Shown here piece by piece: positions 22,665 to 34,812 of a DNA stretch of 64,000 nt. Source of the DNA: Cheilinus undulatus (taxonomy: Eukaryota > Chordata > Actinopteri > Labriformes > Labridae). Position 1 is the stretch's first letter. Every line of letters starts with the position of its first letter. A program made the translations under genes and the position numbers. The notes beneath the pieces were generated by a model that saw nothing but the letters and a program-made list of their open reading frames with translations, made no database searches and had not been told where the DNA came from. Location: the NCBI RefSeq assembly GCF_018320785.1, contig NC_054867.1, positions 54,678,276-54,742,275 on the forward strand. The letters run 5' to 3'.

Positions 22665-24157
22665 AATGTAACTTTAAGCATTTTTAGGGTGTATTATATT
22701 TATTAAATAAAAGCGTTTTTAGACCGTAATATATTTATTAAATTTCAGTGTTTTAGAGTGTATTATATAAATTAAATTAAAGTGTTTTTAGAGTGTATTA
22801 AATTTATTAAATTTCAGTGTTTTAGAGTGTATTATATTATTTAAATTCAAGTGTTTTTAGATTGTATTATATTTTTTAAATTTAAGTGTTTTTAGAGCGT
22901 ATTATATTTATCAAATTTAAGTGTTTTTAGAGTATATAATATTTACTAAATGTAACTTTAAGTGTTTTTAGAGTGTATTATATTTTTCAAGTTTAAGCAT
23001 TTTTAGAGTGTATTACATTCATTAAATTTAAGAGTTTTTAGACTGTATTAAATTTATCAAATTTCAGTGTTTTAGAGTGTAGGTTATTTATTTAATTAAA
23101 GTATTTTTAAAGTGTATTACATTTATTAAATTTCAGTTTTTTAGAGTGTATTATATTTATTAAATGCAAGCGTTTTTAGAGTGTATTATATTTATTAAAT
23201 TTAAGTGTTTCTAGAGTGTATTATATTTATTTGATGTAACTTTAAGTGTTTTTAGAGTGTATTATATTTACTAAATTTCAGTGTTTTTAGAGTGTATTAT
23301 ATTTAATAAATGTAAGCATTTTTAGAGTGTTTTATATTTATTAAATTTCAGTGTTTTTAGAGTGTATTACATTTCTTAAATTTAAGCGTGTTTAGAGTAT
23401 ATTACATTTATTAAATTTAAGTGTTTTTGAGTGTATTATACTTATTTAATGTAACTTTAAGCATTTTTTGCAGGCATTATATTTATTAAATTTATTTATT
23501 ATTTATGAAATTTAACCTTAAGCATTTTAAGAGTGTATTATATTTATTAAATTAAACTTTGAGTGATTTTAGAGTGTTAAATTTCAGTATTTTTAGAGTG
23601 TATTATATTTACTTAATGTAACTTTAAGCGTTTTTAGCATGCAATAAATTTAATAAATTTCATTTTAAGCATTTTTTTGCGTGCATTATATTTATTAAAT
23701 TTAACTTTAAACATTTTTAGAAAGTATTATATTTATTAAATTTAAGTGTTTTTAGAGTGTATTATATTCACTAAATGTAACTTTAAGCATTTTAGAGTGC
23801 ATTATATTTATTAATTGTTACTTTGTGCCTTTTCTTAGAGTTTATTATATTATTTAAATTCAAGTGTTTTTAGATAGCATTATATTTATTCAATTTAAGT
23901 GTTTTTAGAGTGCATTATATTTATTAAATTTAACTTTAAGCATTTTTAGGGCATTTTATATTTATTAAACTTAAGTGTGTTTTAGGGTGTATTTTATCAC
24001 TAAATTTAACTTCAAACGTTTTTAGAGTGTATCATAATTACTAAATGTATCTTTAAGTGTTTTTAGAGTATATTATATTTACTAAATGTAACTTTAAGTG
24101 TTTTTAGAGTGTATTATGTTTATTAAATGTTACTTTAAGCATTTTTAGAGTGTTTTA
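22665..24157. repeat. 35-42-bp minisatellite upstream of copy 2 coding exon 1
   Basis: Tandem units of GTGTTTTTAGAGTGTATTAT plus ATTTATTAAATTTAA. Most units here are the shorter 35-bp form lacking part of the AACTTTA end. The array continues after a LINE insertion, at 24460-24637. Confidence 0.85.
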
Positions 24158-24458
24158 TCCATCCATCCATCCATCTTCTTCCGCTTATGCTGGTACGGGT
24201 CACGGGGCAGCAGTCCAGAGAGAGAAGAAGCCCAGACACACAGACACTTCCACCAGCTCCCCTGGGAGGATACCGAGGCGTTCCCAGGCCAGCTGAGAGA
24301 TGTAATCTCTCCAACATGTCCTTGGTCTGCCCTGGGGTCTCCTTCCAGATGGACAAACCTTCCGGGTGGCATCCTTACAAGATGCCTGAACCACCTCATC
24401 TGACTCCTCTCGATGACGAGCAGCAGCGGCCTTACTTTGAGTCTCTCCCAGATGTCTG
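24158..24458 (-). mobile_element. Rex3-like LINE 3' fragment inside the minisatellite
   Basis: Minus-strand reading gives the LINE C-terminal words MRWFRHLVRMPPGR and GRPRTCWRDYISQLAWERLG, followed by the untranslated end and (GGAT)n repeats at 24158-24172. It interrupts the minisatellite and is private to copy 2. Being 5'-truncated to about 300 bp, it is an ordinary dead-on-arrival LINE insertion. Confidence 0.85.
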
Positions 24459-24757
24459 AGCGTTTTTTAGAGTGTATTATGTTTATCAGATTTAACCTTA
24501 AGCATTTGTAGAGTGTATTCTATTTCTGAAATTTAACTTTGAGTGTTTTAAGAGTGTATTCTACTTCTTAAACTTAACTGAGTGTTTTTAGAGTGTTTTC
24601 TATTTATTAAATTTAACTTTGAGTGTTTTTAGAGTGTATTATTACTGCTTCTGCCCGTCCTGACTTTCATGTTGTATACAGTATAACCCACTTCATTGAA
24701 ACTCTGTGACCCATTGTTTTATTTTTGACTCATTTTTCACAGATCAGTTCTCACTGG

Positions 24758-27700
24758 ATGAAGATGAAGACTCTAATGAAGTTTCCTGTGCTGCTTGTGA
24801 TCGTCACGGGGTCGTTTTTGGGGCTTTACGTGCTGCCTGACGTTTCTCAGTATCAAAGCCACTGTCCCTGTGAGGAATGTACATTAGAAAATGATCCCTG
24901 GTTTAATGCACGTGTCGACAAATCAGTCCCCGTCTTTCTCACTGCTGACTACCAGCTACCTGAGGATGCTTACAGATGGTGGAAGGTGAGTAATCAGGTG
25001 ATGTTCATCATTAGGTGTGATGGTTTTGAAGCAGTCTAACTGCATTGTTCATGTGTCTGTCAGAGAATATACCCAAGGAGGAACCGCAGCGTGTATGATG
25101 GACTTGTGGAGGAAATATTCAAAGTGATCCCACACCACCCCGATGTGATGGCAGCAGGCTCAAAGAAGTGTGCTGTCGTTGGTAATTCTGTCAACCTGAA
25201 GGGATCACTCTATGGACAGCTGATAAATTCCCATGATGTGGTGATGAGGTAAATATACAGACACTGGAGAGACTGGACTACTTTAAGTCTAATGAGCCAC
25301 AGTGAAAGCTGGTGTAAAGCCCTCTGAGACAGAGGTGGGGGGCTATGTCAGCATTAAAGTGAGCTGTCTATTAGGACTGGGCAGCACCCATTTATCACTG
25401 TTAAACCTTCCTAAAACATTCCTGCTGCAGCGATCACCAAACCACATTATACAAGTAGGAGGTCAGACCAAGAGAACAAAGAGGCATAGAGAGCAGAGCA
25501 GGGAGTGAGAGTGGGAGTTTCATTCCATCCTCAATAAAAACAAAGAGGGATGAAACAACAAGGACGTTTATATCAGAGCTGCTGGAAGAGATGGATCGAT
25601 GCAGTGTTGTTCACACACTCAGAGGAAGACTTCACCATCAGGAACCACCTTGGTTTAGATTAGTCCAGTTTGGTTTGGTCTGGTTTGGTTCAGTCCAGCT
25701 TGGGTCAGTCAAGTTTGGTTCAGTCCAGCTTGGTTTAGTCTGGTTTGGTTCAGTCCAGCTTGGTTCAGTCCAGTTCGGTTCAGTCCAGTTCAGTTCAGTC
25801 CAGCTTGGTTCAGTCAAGGTTGGTTCAGTCGAGCTCCATCCTGGTTTAACTCATTAAACTGATCTTACCTGTGCTTCCTGAGCTGATGTCTGGCCAGTCT
25901 ATCTCGTTGTGATGGGAAATCCATGGCTGTTTTCAAATTCTCCTACTATACTAGCAGTGCTAGAGTTGCCCAAAATGCAGTATGCAGCATGTGAACAAAT
26001 GTGAAAGTTGCAGTATGCCAAAAATACCTGAATGACGTACTGATTCGGGAATATTTCACAGTATGCAGCGGACCAGTCTGCTTCGCCTACTGTTACCCAC
26101 AATGCAAAGCGCCGGGTCAGAGTTCGTAATGGCGGAGAGCCCTGAAACTTTCACTGGAGCGCCTGACAGTTACAAATGGAAGTGCCATTACTTTTTATCT
26201 TTACATCTTTAACATGTACTACAGCAAAATAAGTTGTAATAAGGTGACTGTTGTTTTTGTTTTGTAACGGACGGAAAGGTGCTGTCAAGTGTGTCCTTTC
26301 ACTGCACTATACATATGCTAAGATAAAAACAACAGCTATAATAATCATGAAAAATCAAATAAAAACACTTCCCAGATTTTTTTCTGTACGTAAATGGATG
26401 GAAAACACTGTAGCGTCGTTTGCAACTGACCAGGGTATGACTGCTTCTGTATACCGGAAACCAGCTAAAGGCTGGCTCAGACGACATGATTTTTTTTTGG
26501 TCGTTCACGACAACACCATGTCAGACTATGCGACCAAAATCTTGTCCCGTCTTGGCCAACAGCCTGGACACACCACAAGAGTGGTTCAGACCGCTCAGTG
26601 TATGCTGACGTCACTAATATCTCCGCGACTGAGTGCGAGTTCACAGGTTGTCGGGGGGCGGGTCAAGGAGTGTCAATCACTCTACAACAGAAACACTTTA
26701 TGTGATAGTAGCGGTCTTTTGCTCAAAAAAGGAAAATAAGAAACAATTATGGATTGGATTATGGATAATAAGTATGGATGTATCAAAAAGAGGAAAATAT
26801 GGACCGGCTCTCCTTCAGATAGACCTTAAGGTATGCATGTGATGACGTAAATAAAATAAAATAAAATAAAATAAAATGTGCACATTAGTTTTAGGGAATA
26901 AAAAAGGTGGTAAATCTTGTAAGTGATGGTGCAAAGACATTGACTGTGTTTACATGGACTTGAGTATCCCGTTTTCTGTTTGTTCCTGTATACACCTGCA
27001 GAAACCAGGATATTACAGTATCCCGTTTTTGAGAAATCCGTTTTTGCTACCTGGAGAAGAAAACGGGATACTGTGCCATGTAAACGCAGTATCCCGTTTT
27101 CTGGGCGCTGTAGATTTACGTGCAACTTTGATTGAACTTAATTTAACTTCAGATACTGTAAATACTGCGTCTGTCTGGGCAGTGGAGGATCAACTGATCT
27201 CTGCCCGACTGGCAGTCATACTGCATACTACTGTCGAACACAGTACGCAGTGCACAATACATACTGCATACTGTGTTTGGCAGGGGTATGCAGTAGGCAA
27301 ATTCGAAAACCGCCCATCTCTTTTAAGAGATCCAGATTATTTGGCTCAGCTCAGTAGAGCTGGTTGTTTGGCTCCAAAACGGCTCTTTATTTGGTACTAG
27401 TTATTTAAATGATGATCAGGCCTGGGCAATTACTCGAACATTGAATTAAATTGCAATATGGCCTACTACAATTTTCAAATTGCAGAAACAAATAGCTGAA
27501 AATTGTGCTAAAATGCCAGTTTTGAACTGAGATGTTATACATGATATATCATGCAGTTGTTCATGCGCAATTTTTTTTTTTTTTTTTTTTGAATAGTCCG
27601 CAAAAATTCTTCTTCCTTCATTTTTGGATATTTTTCTTATTAAATATAAGAATGCCATGAAAATGATCACCTCCTTTAATACAATAATTCATATCCAATT

Positions 27701-30700
27701 GCGATGCCAGTCAAAATCATCCAAATCAGGTATGTTTCTATAATATTTAAGCCCCCGTTTAATTTGACATTGTGCTGGTTATAATCTAAAATTAGAATTT
27801 TTTTTATTCCCATTTCAATGTAAACTGCCTGAAAGGGCCTGGCAGATTTTTGATTTCTCATTTCACATTAAAAATTCATTGGCCGTAAAATCAATGACCT
27901 CACTTCCTCCAACAGTCTCCATTTTGGCTTTTGAAAGTAAATGAATTATTCAGATATTTATGGTGGATTCACTTCTTTACTATCTTTGACAGATTTTTGA
28001 TAATTATTATTACAGTTAAACTTTGATGATGATTTTTGGCTCTCAGACTTTTACCATGAGTGTGTGTGATAGAATATTTGGACTCTCTCAGTGAGATCAA
28101 AGCAAATGTCTCCTGGACAACAGCATAGCAACAACAGGCAGACCTAACGTCATTGGTCCATACTCTACCTGTTTCCTATTGGTTCGTTCAGAGATAAATC
28201 AAACAGCAGAAATACGTTTAGAGTTCAGAGAAAGTTTCGTACGCCACAGAGAAAAATCAGAGTCATGATCTCAAAACGATAAAATGCACTCTTGAGTTTT
28301 GCAACTATAATGACTCCATACCTCATTTTTAAAGCATCTTTAAACACAAGCAGCACCGTCTAGACACAGGCCCTAACATTCTCCTCTCTACACTTTAGGA
28401 TGAACGCTGCTGTAATCAAAGGCTTCGAGGCAGACGTCGGGGACAAAACTACTCATCATATCATGTATCCGGAGAGTTCTATGCACTTGGACACTAAGAC
28501 TCGTCTCGTCCTGTTTCCCTTTAAAATACTGGATCTGGAGTGGCTTCCCAAGGCTCTAACCACGGGAGCTTCGCGGTGAGTCTGCTGTCTTTTATTCCAA
28601 GAAACAACGGCTCACTGAAACGACTTTTCTTTTGTTACTGGGCACAAATCCCTGAGCCAACACACCAGATAGCCATGGTATCACACATTCCTCTGGGCAA
28701 CACCCCATAGACGGTGCTTGGGAAGGGCAGAACCTTTCAAAATAAAACTCAGAGGGTGACTCAACGATTAAACGCCAGTTTAAGTGCAAAGCTCTGGTGT
28801 TTATTATAGAGAAATAATCATCATGCACTACACGCAAATTGGATTTTCTTGAAGGGGATTTTCACCGTCTTGAATATGTGGAAAATTAGCAACAACTATG
28901 ATTTTTAATGAATTAGTTTTTGATTTTAAGATTGTAATAAATTGTTACCCTCAGTGTTCATGACCAAAAATGGACAGCATACTTTAATAGGAATAAACAT
29001 ACTGTAAGTATAAAAAAAAAACTTTTGTTATAATTCTTTTAATCAAGATCAGACATGATCATAAATATTACATTCTAGTTCATTTTCTGGGAATTTAACA
29101 CTTTCATTGCCATTTTAGGTGAACAAAAACACCTGTTTTATTGTGAAAACACAAAGATTGAATATTTTTCATATTCAACATGCAAATTGTGTTTCCTCAA
29201 AGAGGATTATCACAGCCTTGAATATGATAATAATGAGCAACACCTTTGATTTTCATGTATTTTCATTTTTAGGGATGCATAATTTTACTGGTTTAATATC
29301 GGTATCGACAGATGTGAAAATTTCTGCTGATATTAACAACTAATATTTTGTCTATAAAAATCTGCCTCTCAAGGTTGTTATAGTCAAATAAAACTAAGTA
29401 AATAATTAAAACTAAAATTCAAAAATCAGTTTAGTAAACTGAAACTAAATCAAAACTAAGCTTAACAAAAAAATTAAAACTAAAACTGTTTAGTGCGATT
29501 ACAAAGCTAACTAAAATTAAATAAAAATGGAGACAAAATATCCTAAGCTGAGGCCCCGTCCACATGGAGACGAAAACGACATATTGTCGTTTCGTTTTGA
29601 AAAGTTTTCCGTAAAGACGGGATCATTTCAGGAAATATCCGCGTAAGCACAGAACCACTGAAAATGACTGAAAACGCTGTAGTGCATATGCCAAGCCTGT
29701 ATGTGGCGCTGTGTTGCTGCCATGGAAATGCACCAAAAGAGAAGAAGAACATCACAGAAAATTGATGCAAACTTTCTTCTAGTTGCACTTCTGGTTGTTC
29801 TCCGTGTTGGATTTAAGAACACATGGTGTGTGCATTTCGCAGTGGTGGTAAAGGAGCATCAGATCAGTAGCTTCTGCAGCACAAACACAAATCTGTAGTC
29901 TGCCATTATTGTTTTGGCCGGATCCATGCAGGCGCCTCAAGGGAACTACACTGTTTGTGACGTAATCGTTTTAAGAGAGATGTGGATGACCGTCCACATG
30001 GAGACGAAACGGTAGCTGTTTACGGATTTAGGCACTCTGGGACCCGTTTGCAAAAAGTATCGTTTACAGTCACCCGAAATGCTGTTTCCATGTGGATGAA
30101 ACGCCAAAATGACAAAAAAACTTTTGTATATACGCCTGAATTTGTCTCCATGTGGACGAGGCCTTGGTCTTTGACACAACCGTACTGACTGGCACCTACA
30201 CCAGAGACTGAGGAGTGTAAAATTGCCTGATCTGATTGGTTAAGACTTAACATAGTGGTAGTTTTATGTCTGGAGTTTTATTCAAACATCATCATTAAGT
30301 AAATAAAATGATAAGTGAAGAGTAGCCTGTTTGAATATGTTTTTAAAAATGTACGACGCTCACTCAGCCCCTACATCAATCCGTAACAAACTAAAACTAC
30401 TAAAAACTCAACTCAAACAAAGCATTTTTGCAAAATAAAAACTAAACTAAACTAACAAACCAGCAGTGAAAACTAATACAAACTAAACTGAAATCAAACA
30501 CAGACAGTGAAAATAAAAATAGAAACTAATGAAAAATCAGAACTATTAGGACCTTGCTGCCTCTATCAGTTGTAAATGTTGGCTGTTAAAAAAAAAAACA
30601 AAAAACAAGCAATTTAGTTTTAGGCAGGACCAGCAGACCTCTGTCAGCTGAGATCTTCTCTATCTTTGTTACCATTCCCTACACTTTAAAGCCTGATTAA

Positions 30701-33700
30701 AGGACTGAAATGGACTTTAACCCTTAAAGACCTAGACCAGTTTTGGGCACGCTTGGCTCATCTGCATTTATATTGTTTTTCTTTAACACAGGGTTGCCAA
30801 CTCTCACGTCCTGTCTCGCGCTCACACGCCACTCAAACTATTCTCACGCTAGAATCAAACGCTTTGGCGCTCTCAAATTATTCTCTGATTGGTGTGCAAT
30901 GTTTATCCTGGTGTTGATTGGACGGCTGCTCAAGGTAACGGTCCTAAGCCTGTGAATAACCAGCCAATCACAGCACAGTGGGGCGGGAGTTGACGTCCAG
31001 CCACTTCAGAACAGCGGCAGATCGCAGCAGCAATTGTACCAAGGTAAACAATTAGTCGGCGTCTTATGTCATGGTTTAATTATACAGCGGAATCCAGGGC
31101 TTAACAAACTATATGATTTTTGTTTTGAGTAAATCAGTGATACTCAACCCGCGGCTCTCGAGCCGCATGTGGCTCTTTAGTGACCAGCTGCAGCTCTTTT
31201 AAGGCTTCCTTTAAGAAAATCCTTCTGAAATCCTCTATAAATATGAAAACTGTCAGCAGTAAAGACTCATTGCAATAAGTCATATCAATAAATCTAAGTC
31301 CACAGACAGAAGACAGACTTTAACTTCCAAATTCAAATGAAAGCTTGTGTTTTATTACCGTCGGGTGCGCCCAGGATGGCGGACTGTGCGTAAAAGAGCG
31401 CAGAGGAAGTCCGCTGGTGGCGCGTCTCTTCCGTAAGTTCATAGCCTAATATTATAAACGCATGTGTTTTTACTGTGATGGCTGGAAGATCACACATTGT
31501 GGTTTTAATGGGGCATTTTTGGTCCCCAGCAGCCTGAGTGGGTACAAAAAGTCTACAGAGATTATTAGTGTCCTGTTACAGGCTCTGATATTAAAACTTC
31601 ACATTGTGGTGACAAAAACTTACCCTTTAAAATGTTTTTAGCATGAACACAGTCAGAATAAACTTCAAAGAAAACAGAAAATGAGCAGAAAAGCCTCAGC
31701 AGTCTCTGTGGGATAATAAAGAAAAGTCCAGTTCTGATCAAACTGCTGCACCCACGTTCATCTCTTCACTGACCACCATTGTTTACAGACATGCAGCCGG
31801 TTCAACTAAACCACGCCCATAGATACCACCTCTTTCTGCTTAAATGATCCTGATTGGTCTGGTTCTTCTCTGACCAGGAACAGGCCAATCAGCTTGAAGC
31901 ATTGAGAAATGGATCCAAATAACAGACATGAATCAGGACGACCCGTCAGCTTTGAGGGGATAACTAATCTTTATCAGCCTGCTGGTTAATGAGGGAGGAG
32001 CTTTGACATCTGATCTCTTTTTTATTTTTACAGCTATCGAGCAAAGATCAGAGCTAACAAGGACTTGGTGAGTATTTTCATCACTGAAACAGTCAAATGT
32101 ATCCTCTGTAACAGGTGATGTTGGTAAATCCGGCCTTTATGAGGTACGTTCATGTGAACTGGCTGGAGAAGAAGGGCAACTATCCTTCTACAGGCTTCAT
32201 GACTGTGGTGATGGCTCTGCATATCTGTGAAGAGGTGAGTTTACCTTTTCATGCTCCTGTAAGTGATCAATAATTGACAAAAAGACCCCAATAATTGATC
32301 TGGTGTTAATACCATTCAGTCTGTGTTTTTAAGGCTAATACACCCGTATGTGTGGTTACAACCATCAGTCCATTATCATTACTAATATTAACATAAGCAG
32401 TAATAAAGAACATTAACAAAAACAGAGGTAATTACAAACCCCATGCCAAAAAAGTTGGGACACTGTGTATAATGTAAAAACCAGAATGTGATCATTTAAA
32501 AATGTCAAACCTAAAAAACCACATCAGCTGATAACAGGCTGGACGCTCCCTCCCCTCTTTAGTCCACAGGACACGGCGTCTGTGGTCCAACAAGAATTTC
32601 AAATTCTGTTTCCTTTGACCACAGAACAGTTTTCCATGTCTCCTCAGTCCATGTTAAATGAGCTTTTTATTTCACATTTTTCAATTTAATATGCCCTTTT
32701 TGGCCAGTTTAACACATTTCTGCCTATTTCTACCTCAGCTAACCCTTTTTTGCCAGTTCATATCAATTTTTCATCCCATTTTAACTAATTTTCACCTATT
32801 TTTGCCACTTTAACCAATTTTTGCCAATATTGGTTATTTTTTGCCACTTTTATCCATTTTTTGGCACTTCTAATCCATTTCTGCTAGTTTTAAACTCCAA
32901 TTTCACCACCTTTTCCAGCATTTTTTGTCATTATTAACCCAGTTTAGCTATTTTTAATGTATTTTCCTCTGTTTTAAATAAATTATTAACATTTTTAAGA
33001 GCACCATTTACTGCACAAATGAATTACAAATATATTCGTGTCTTTGATAAGAGGGGTTATGATAAAATACCACAGCCTAACTTTACAGTGGACCATGATT
33101 TTGCTTTGACCGGTTTGACCGGGCCATTTTCCCCCCTGATGGACGACCTTGTCTCCACATGACTGTTCTTGAATGTGCATGACTGTGTTCAGTCACCTTC
33201 AGGTACAGTGGGGGTCTCAGGTCTCTGACACCTTTATTTTGGGGGTCGTGGGCTGAAAAAGGTTGAGAACCCTGCAGTAATAGTTCAGTCAGGATCACCT
33301 TGTTTGTCATGATTGTGCAAAGCTAAAATTGGGATTTAAATTAAATGTCGGTGAATCTCCCAGCACTGATGAAAGCCCTCACTGCCTGGTCTCTCTCCTG
33401 GAGTAAAGCAGCCTATGAGGCTCTGCTGATAACAGGAAGCTGTTGGAGGCTTGGCTGGTGTCAGTATTTTACTACAAATATCTTTCGCAATGTAACAGGA
33501 AGTTAGAACACAATCACACGCTGCTGTGGAGCCTTTAGGGGGAATGAACTGACTTTTAACCCTTGGTTAACCATGACACCATATAACCACCTCATCCTTG
33601 ATCTGGAGTGTTACGTTATTAATATATGAAATGATTCAAGCCTGATTTTACTCTGTATTTCTTTTTTTCCACAGGTACATGTGTTTGGTTTTGGAGCTGA

Positions 33701-33842
33701 TAAGGAGGGAAACTGGAATCATTACTGGGCCTTAAACAGGTTCAAAAAACTAAAAACTGGAGCTCATCCTGGACATTTGGAGTATGAAACCATCAAAAAG
33801 CTGGCTCAGCTCAACATCATTCGGTTTTACACCGGGGTTTGA
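24758..33842 (+). CDS. st3gal1l: ST3GAL1-like alpha-2,3-sialyltransferase, copy 2 (303 aa)
   Basis: Coding exons: 24758-24985, 25064-25248, 28399-28575, 32034-32067, 32115-32234 and 33675-33842, all in phase and with GT/AG borders. The predicted Golgi type II sialyltransferase is very close to copy 1: exon 6 is identical and exon 5 differs at one base (a Leu-to-Met change). The main differences lie in the stem: KARFNKS becomes NARVDKS, which removes the first glycosylation site, and LFSKGNHS becomes YPRRNRS with one codon fewer. Motifs L, S, III (HYW) and VS are intact. Intron 4 has shrunk to 47 bp (73 bp in copies 1 and 3), near or below the usual vertebrate minimum; if retained it would disrupt the reading frame. 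Start chosen by homology to copy 1. Confidence 0.9.
25650..25850. repeat. 15-bp repeat in intron 2, copy 2
   Basis: Units of GGTTCAGTCCAGCTT and variants, about 13 copies; the intermediate-length allele of the array found in all three genes. Confidence 0.9.
25925..27314. mobile_element. MITE-like element private to copy 2 intron 2
   Basis: The left end GGCTGTTTTCAAATTCTCCT and the right end in reverse complement GGCGGTTTTCGAATTTGCCT form imperfect inverted repeats. Comparison with copy 1 (GAAATCCGTCTCTTTTTAGA) shows an insertion at GAAATCCAT. Internal words such as CAGTATGC recur near both ends in opposite orientation. Around 26940-27115 a nested palindromic segment repeats GTATCCCGTTTT, suggesting a second insertion. 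An AAAT(n) tract lies at 26848-26876. Open frames inside do not resemble proteins. Confidence 0.65.
27400..28398. other. Rest of intron 2 of copy 2
   Basis: Ancestral intron sequence, shared at its right end with 47745-47959 of copy 3. It includes a poly-T tract at about 27571-27590. No exon or element is recognised. Confidence 0.4.
29380..30551. mobile_element. Insertion in intron 3 of copy 2, AACTAAA-rich ends
   Basis: Copy 1 reads CTCAAGGTTGTTAAACCTTGCTG (12136 on) without interruption. Copy 2 breaks after AAGGTTGTTA and resumes with ACCTTGCTGCCTC. Both ends of the insert are rich in AACTAAAACTAAA-type repeats. A second element (29551-30164) is nested within. No coding sequence is seen. 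Confidence 0.6.
29551..30164. mobile_element. MITE with AGGCC(C/T)CGTCCACATGG ends
   Basis: The left end AGGCCCCGTCCACATGGAGA and the right end in reverse complement AGGCCTCGTCCACATGGAGA differ at one base in 20. A third copy of the CGTCCACATGGAGACGAAA word lies inside, near 29992. It is 614 bp, with no transposase. No convincing target duplication was found, so the superfamily is left open. Confidence 0.8.
31135..31435. mobile_element. hAT-type fragment (GCGGCTCTCGAGCCGCATGT)
   Basis: GATACTCAACCCGCGGCTCT followed by CGAGCCGCATGTGGCTCTTT is the familiar end of a hAT element in vertebrates. It lies between copy-2-specific DNA and the resumption of the shared intron at about 31440, so it is part of a copy-2 insertion. 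The coding part is absent. Confidence 0.5.
32430..32665 (-). mobile_element. mariner/Tc1-like transposase remnant in intron 5, copy 2
   Basis: Shares its sequence with 51975-52260 in copy 3, from CCCATGCCAAAAAAGTTGGG to CCATGTTAAATGAGCTTT. The copy 3 version keeps a longer frame resembling a Tc1-type C-terminal region. Heavily degraded. Confidence 0.5.
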
Positions 33843-34052
33843 TCTTTGCCTGAGTATGTAATTTTGAGCAGAGAAGGAAGCAGCAAAGGACGAGCTTTGA
33901 GCTGGGATGTAATGATTCCAGTGAACTGTGGCCCTTACTCATAAGCCCCCATAGATCTGTACTCTCCTATAGGACTGTCTTAGACACATGTTCATCCTCA
34001 GCCATGTACAGTGGAAGAAACAGGAAGTTGTCTTTTAATCTTTCTACTTTGA

Positions 34053-34058
34053 AATAAA
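34053..34058 (+). terminator. Poly(A) signal AATAAA, copy 2
   Basis: Lies 210 bp after the stop codon, in the same context as in copies 1 and 3. Confidence 0.7.
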
Positions 34059-34455
34059 AAAACAAAAAAGCAGTGTCTTTACAGTTTCTAATGCCTGTTT
34101 CCTCTTGTTTGGAGTTACCAAAATAAGATTTATGAGATCTTTGAGGCTCATGAGTGACTCCACATATCCATGGGTCACTTCCTGTTTTAAGTTCATTTTC
34201 AGTTAAAATGGCTTAATTGAAAATAAATGATGCAGAATTATTTGTGTTTTGGTGTTTTTTGATGGTAAATGAGTAAAGAATGAAAAATGTCTCCAACAAC
34301 ATCAAATTCCTTGAATACCCCCATTTTTAACATCAGTATAAATATCTAAGGACTGAAGGAGAGGATTGAAGGCAGCAGAAACAGAGGGAGAACTCTATCA
34401 CTCTCTAAACGGCACAAAAACACAACAGAGTGGTTGGATGTGATTCTGGAGCTGA

Positions 34456-34469
34456 CCAGCAGATGGCAG
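34456..34469 (+). promoter_or_regulatory. CTCF-like motif after copy 2
   Basis: CCAGCAGATGGCAG, identical to the sites at 19090 and 54066. Confidence 0.45.
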
Positions 34470-34812
34470 TACTCACTAAGTCATATCCATCATCATCACC
34501 ACCTCTTCTCTAACCTTTAATTGAGGTCTGATCATATCACATTACATGTGTTTAATCCTCTTTCAGGAACATTAAATATATATTTTTCATTTTTAAATTA
34601 CATAAGCAATTCATGCTTTACTATTTATGAACAAATATATAAAATTACTACAATAATATCATAATTACATATATATTTATAGAATTATTGTACTTAAATC
34701 CCTTTTTATTATATTTTAATCATATTAGAATGACTTTAAATACATTCATTTAAAAAAATGTGAGTTTATCATTACAGCGTGAGACAAAATCAAAGAAATA
34801 TATCACTACAGC

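Noticed and set aside
26251..26739. A 162-codon open frame in intron 2 of copy 2
   Set aside because: It lies within a MITE-like insertion, crosses nested repeats and shows no recognisable domain.
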